DNA of 6,731 bases. Source: Chloroflexota bacterium. GTDB taxonomy: Bacteria > Chloroflexota > Anaerolineae > Anaerolineales > Anaerolineaceae. Within the stretch, counting starts at the first letter, position 1. The number at the start of each line of letters is the position of its first letter. A program made the position numbers and the translations under genes. Positions 5,633-6,731 of this stretch are shown piece by piece. The stretch lies in NCBI GenBank assembly GCA_011053085.1, contig DSBE01000327.1, forward strand, positions 1-6,731, in the 5' to 3' direction. The notes under the pieces are model-generated. The model did not search any database. It was not told the origin of the DNA and worked only from the letters and a program-made list of their open reading frames with translations.

Positions 5633-6731
5633 GTGGAAACTTATCATATTATTTTGTTGGTTGTAGGCATCGTTTTCTTGGTTATAGATTTTATCGTTAC
5701 CATGATGAAATCCAGCCTGACTTATCTCTTTCCTCACCAGTTGATCGCGCGTGAAGATGAAATTGACAATGATATTCAGCCTACAGTGGAGTTGATCAAC
5801 CAACCTCATTTTCAGCCTACCCTCTATTTGACGCAGGTATTTATCCACATGGTGTTGGTGATCGTGACCATGTTAATCGCCGTTGAACTCCTGTCTTTTA
5901 GCGGTTGGCTGCCCATTTTGTTGGTGGCGGGTGTTTTCTTGCTGGTGTTGATTATTGAGTTCTCCTTGCAGGGGATGGTTTTTGAAGACCTGGATAACTA
6001 TGCCATTCGCTTCACACCCCTGGCCAGAATCGTGACCGTTCTCTTGCGGCCTTTTTCTGCTTTCTTTATGAGTTTCATGGGCCCGCTGGAAAATGTCAGC
6101 TCTATATTTGGGCCTGATTTTGAAGATGAACTGAAAAGCTGGGCGCTGGACGAACGCGAGGAAGAAGAGATCATGGGCGACCTGGAGCAGGACGAGCGCA
6201 AGATGGTCTATTCCATTTTCCAGCTCAGTGACACCCTGTGCCGCGAGATCATGGTGCCTCGTATTGAGGTGTTTTCGCTGGAAGAAACCATGAACCTGGT
6301 GGAAGCAGCGGGCCGGGCTACCGAATCAGGCCACTCACGTGTACCTATTTATCGTTCGCACATTGACAATATCACCGGGATTCTGTATGTCAAAGACATG
6401 CTGAAGGTGATTTTGGAGAATGGCGACAACGAACTGCCTCCTTTGAAGAGCCTGCTGCGCCCAACCTATTTTGTGCCAGAATCGAAGAAAGTCACTGATT
6501 TGCTGCAAGAAATGCGCGCCAAAGAAGTGCACCTGGCGGTGGTGGTGGATGAATACGGCGGCACTGCCGGGCTGGTGACCATGGAAGACATCGTTGAGGA
6601 GATCGTCGGCGAAATCCGCGATGAATATGACCAGGCGGAAGAATTGCCCTTTGAGCAGGTGGGCGATGGCGAGTTTATTTTCCAGGGACGCATTGACCTG
6701 GATGATTTCAATGAATACATGGGTACTGAAC
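5633..6731 (+). CDS. CorC/HlyC (CNNM)-type membrane protein with CBS pair (3' end missing)
   Basis: The frame is open from GTG 5633 to the window end (366 codons), so the C-terminus is missing. The N-terminal part has hydrophobic segments at about residues 5-25, 66-88 and 92-113, in the place of the DUF21/CNNM membrane domain, but the usual small-residue SASE-type motif is absent; the region reads DFIVTMMKSSLTYL instead and is divergent. After an amphipathic and acidic stretch (DEREEEEIMGDLEQDERKMV) come two CBS domains, starting near IMVPRIEVF (206-214) and LLRPTYFVP (274-282), with the characteristic VVVDEYGGTAGLVTMEDIVE (303-322). The beginning of the CorC_HlyC C-terminal domain follows (about 338 onward). 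Relatives are linked to Mg2+/Co2+ transport or resistance, and CBS pairs bind adenine nucleotides; the substrate here is unknown. GTG 5633 has AGGAA at 5624-5628, which overlaps the glmU stop codon, so translation is probably coupled to glmU. Confidence 0.88.
   Translation, partial: METYHIILLVVGIVFLVIDFIVTMMKSSLTYLFPHQLIAREDEIDNDIQPTVELINQPHFQPTLYLTQVFIHMVLVIVTMLIAVELLSFSGWLPILLVAGVFLLVLIIEFSLQGMVFEDLDNYAIRFTPLARIVTVLLRPFSAFFMSFMGPLENVSSIFGPDFEDELKSWALDEREEEEIMGDLEQDERKMVYSIFQLSDTLCREIMVPRIEVFSLEETMNLVEAAGRATESGHSRVPIYRSHIDNITGILYVKDMLKVILENGDNELPPLKSLLRPTYFVPESKKVTDLLQEMRAKEVHLAVVVDEYGGTAGLVTMEDIVEEIVGEIRDEYDQAEELPFEQVGDGEFIFQGRIDLDDFNEYMGTE

Overview
The window looks like a bacterial chromosome segment of moderate GC content with dense, mostly co-directional genes, all on the + strand. 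It uses clear Shine-Dalgarno sites, ATG and GTG starts and ATGA stop/start overlaps. The gene styles (a response regulator with a roadblock-like domain and no DNA-binding domain, a divergent CorC/HlyC protein, a tRNA without encoded CCA) suggest Chloroflexota, perhaps Anaerolineae. That placement is an inference from gene style, not shown by a marker gene.

Region 1 (1-2784) is the 3' part of an oligopeptide/dipeptide-type ABC transporter operon. It holds the C-terminal 160 residues of an OppC/DppC permease, then OppD-type and OppF-type ATPases, then a 70-residue two-helix membrane protein coupled to oppF by an ATGA overlap. A perfect 14-bp hairpin followed by a T-tract closes the operon. The substrate-binding protein and the OppB-type permease would lie upstream of the window.

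Region 2 (2783-3925) is a single gene with its own probable promoter, placed directly against the preceding terminator. It encodes a receiver-domain protein starting at GTG 2846. The receiver is followed by a proline-rich linker, a roadblock/LC7-like domain and a long acidic tail. A 12-bp perfect palindrome covers the proposed -10 box.

Region 3 (3952-6731) begins with a strong-looking promoter (TTGGCA, 17-bp spacer, extended -10 TGATAAAAT) leading into a tRNA-Gln(UUG) gene. No terminator is visible after the tRNA. A 52-codon small ORF follows and overlaps the start of glmU by ATGA. GlmU is the bifunctional enzyme that makes UDP-GlcNAc for peptidoglycan. Seven bases after glmU comes a CorC/HlyC/CNNM-type membrane protein with a CBS pair, which runs off the window end. 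tRNA-Gln, small ORF, glmU and CBS protein may form one transcription unit.

Most of the window is ordinary housekeeping and transport content. The least explained items are the 52-codon ORF ahead of glmU, the 70-residue membrane protein in the transporter operon, and the output-less receiver protein. No mobile element, CRISPR array or defence system was seen.
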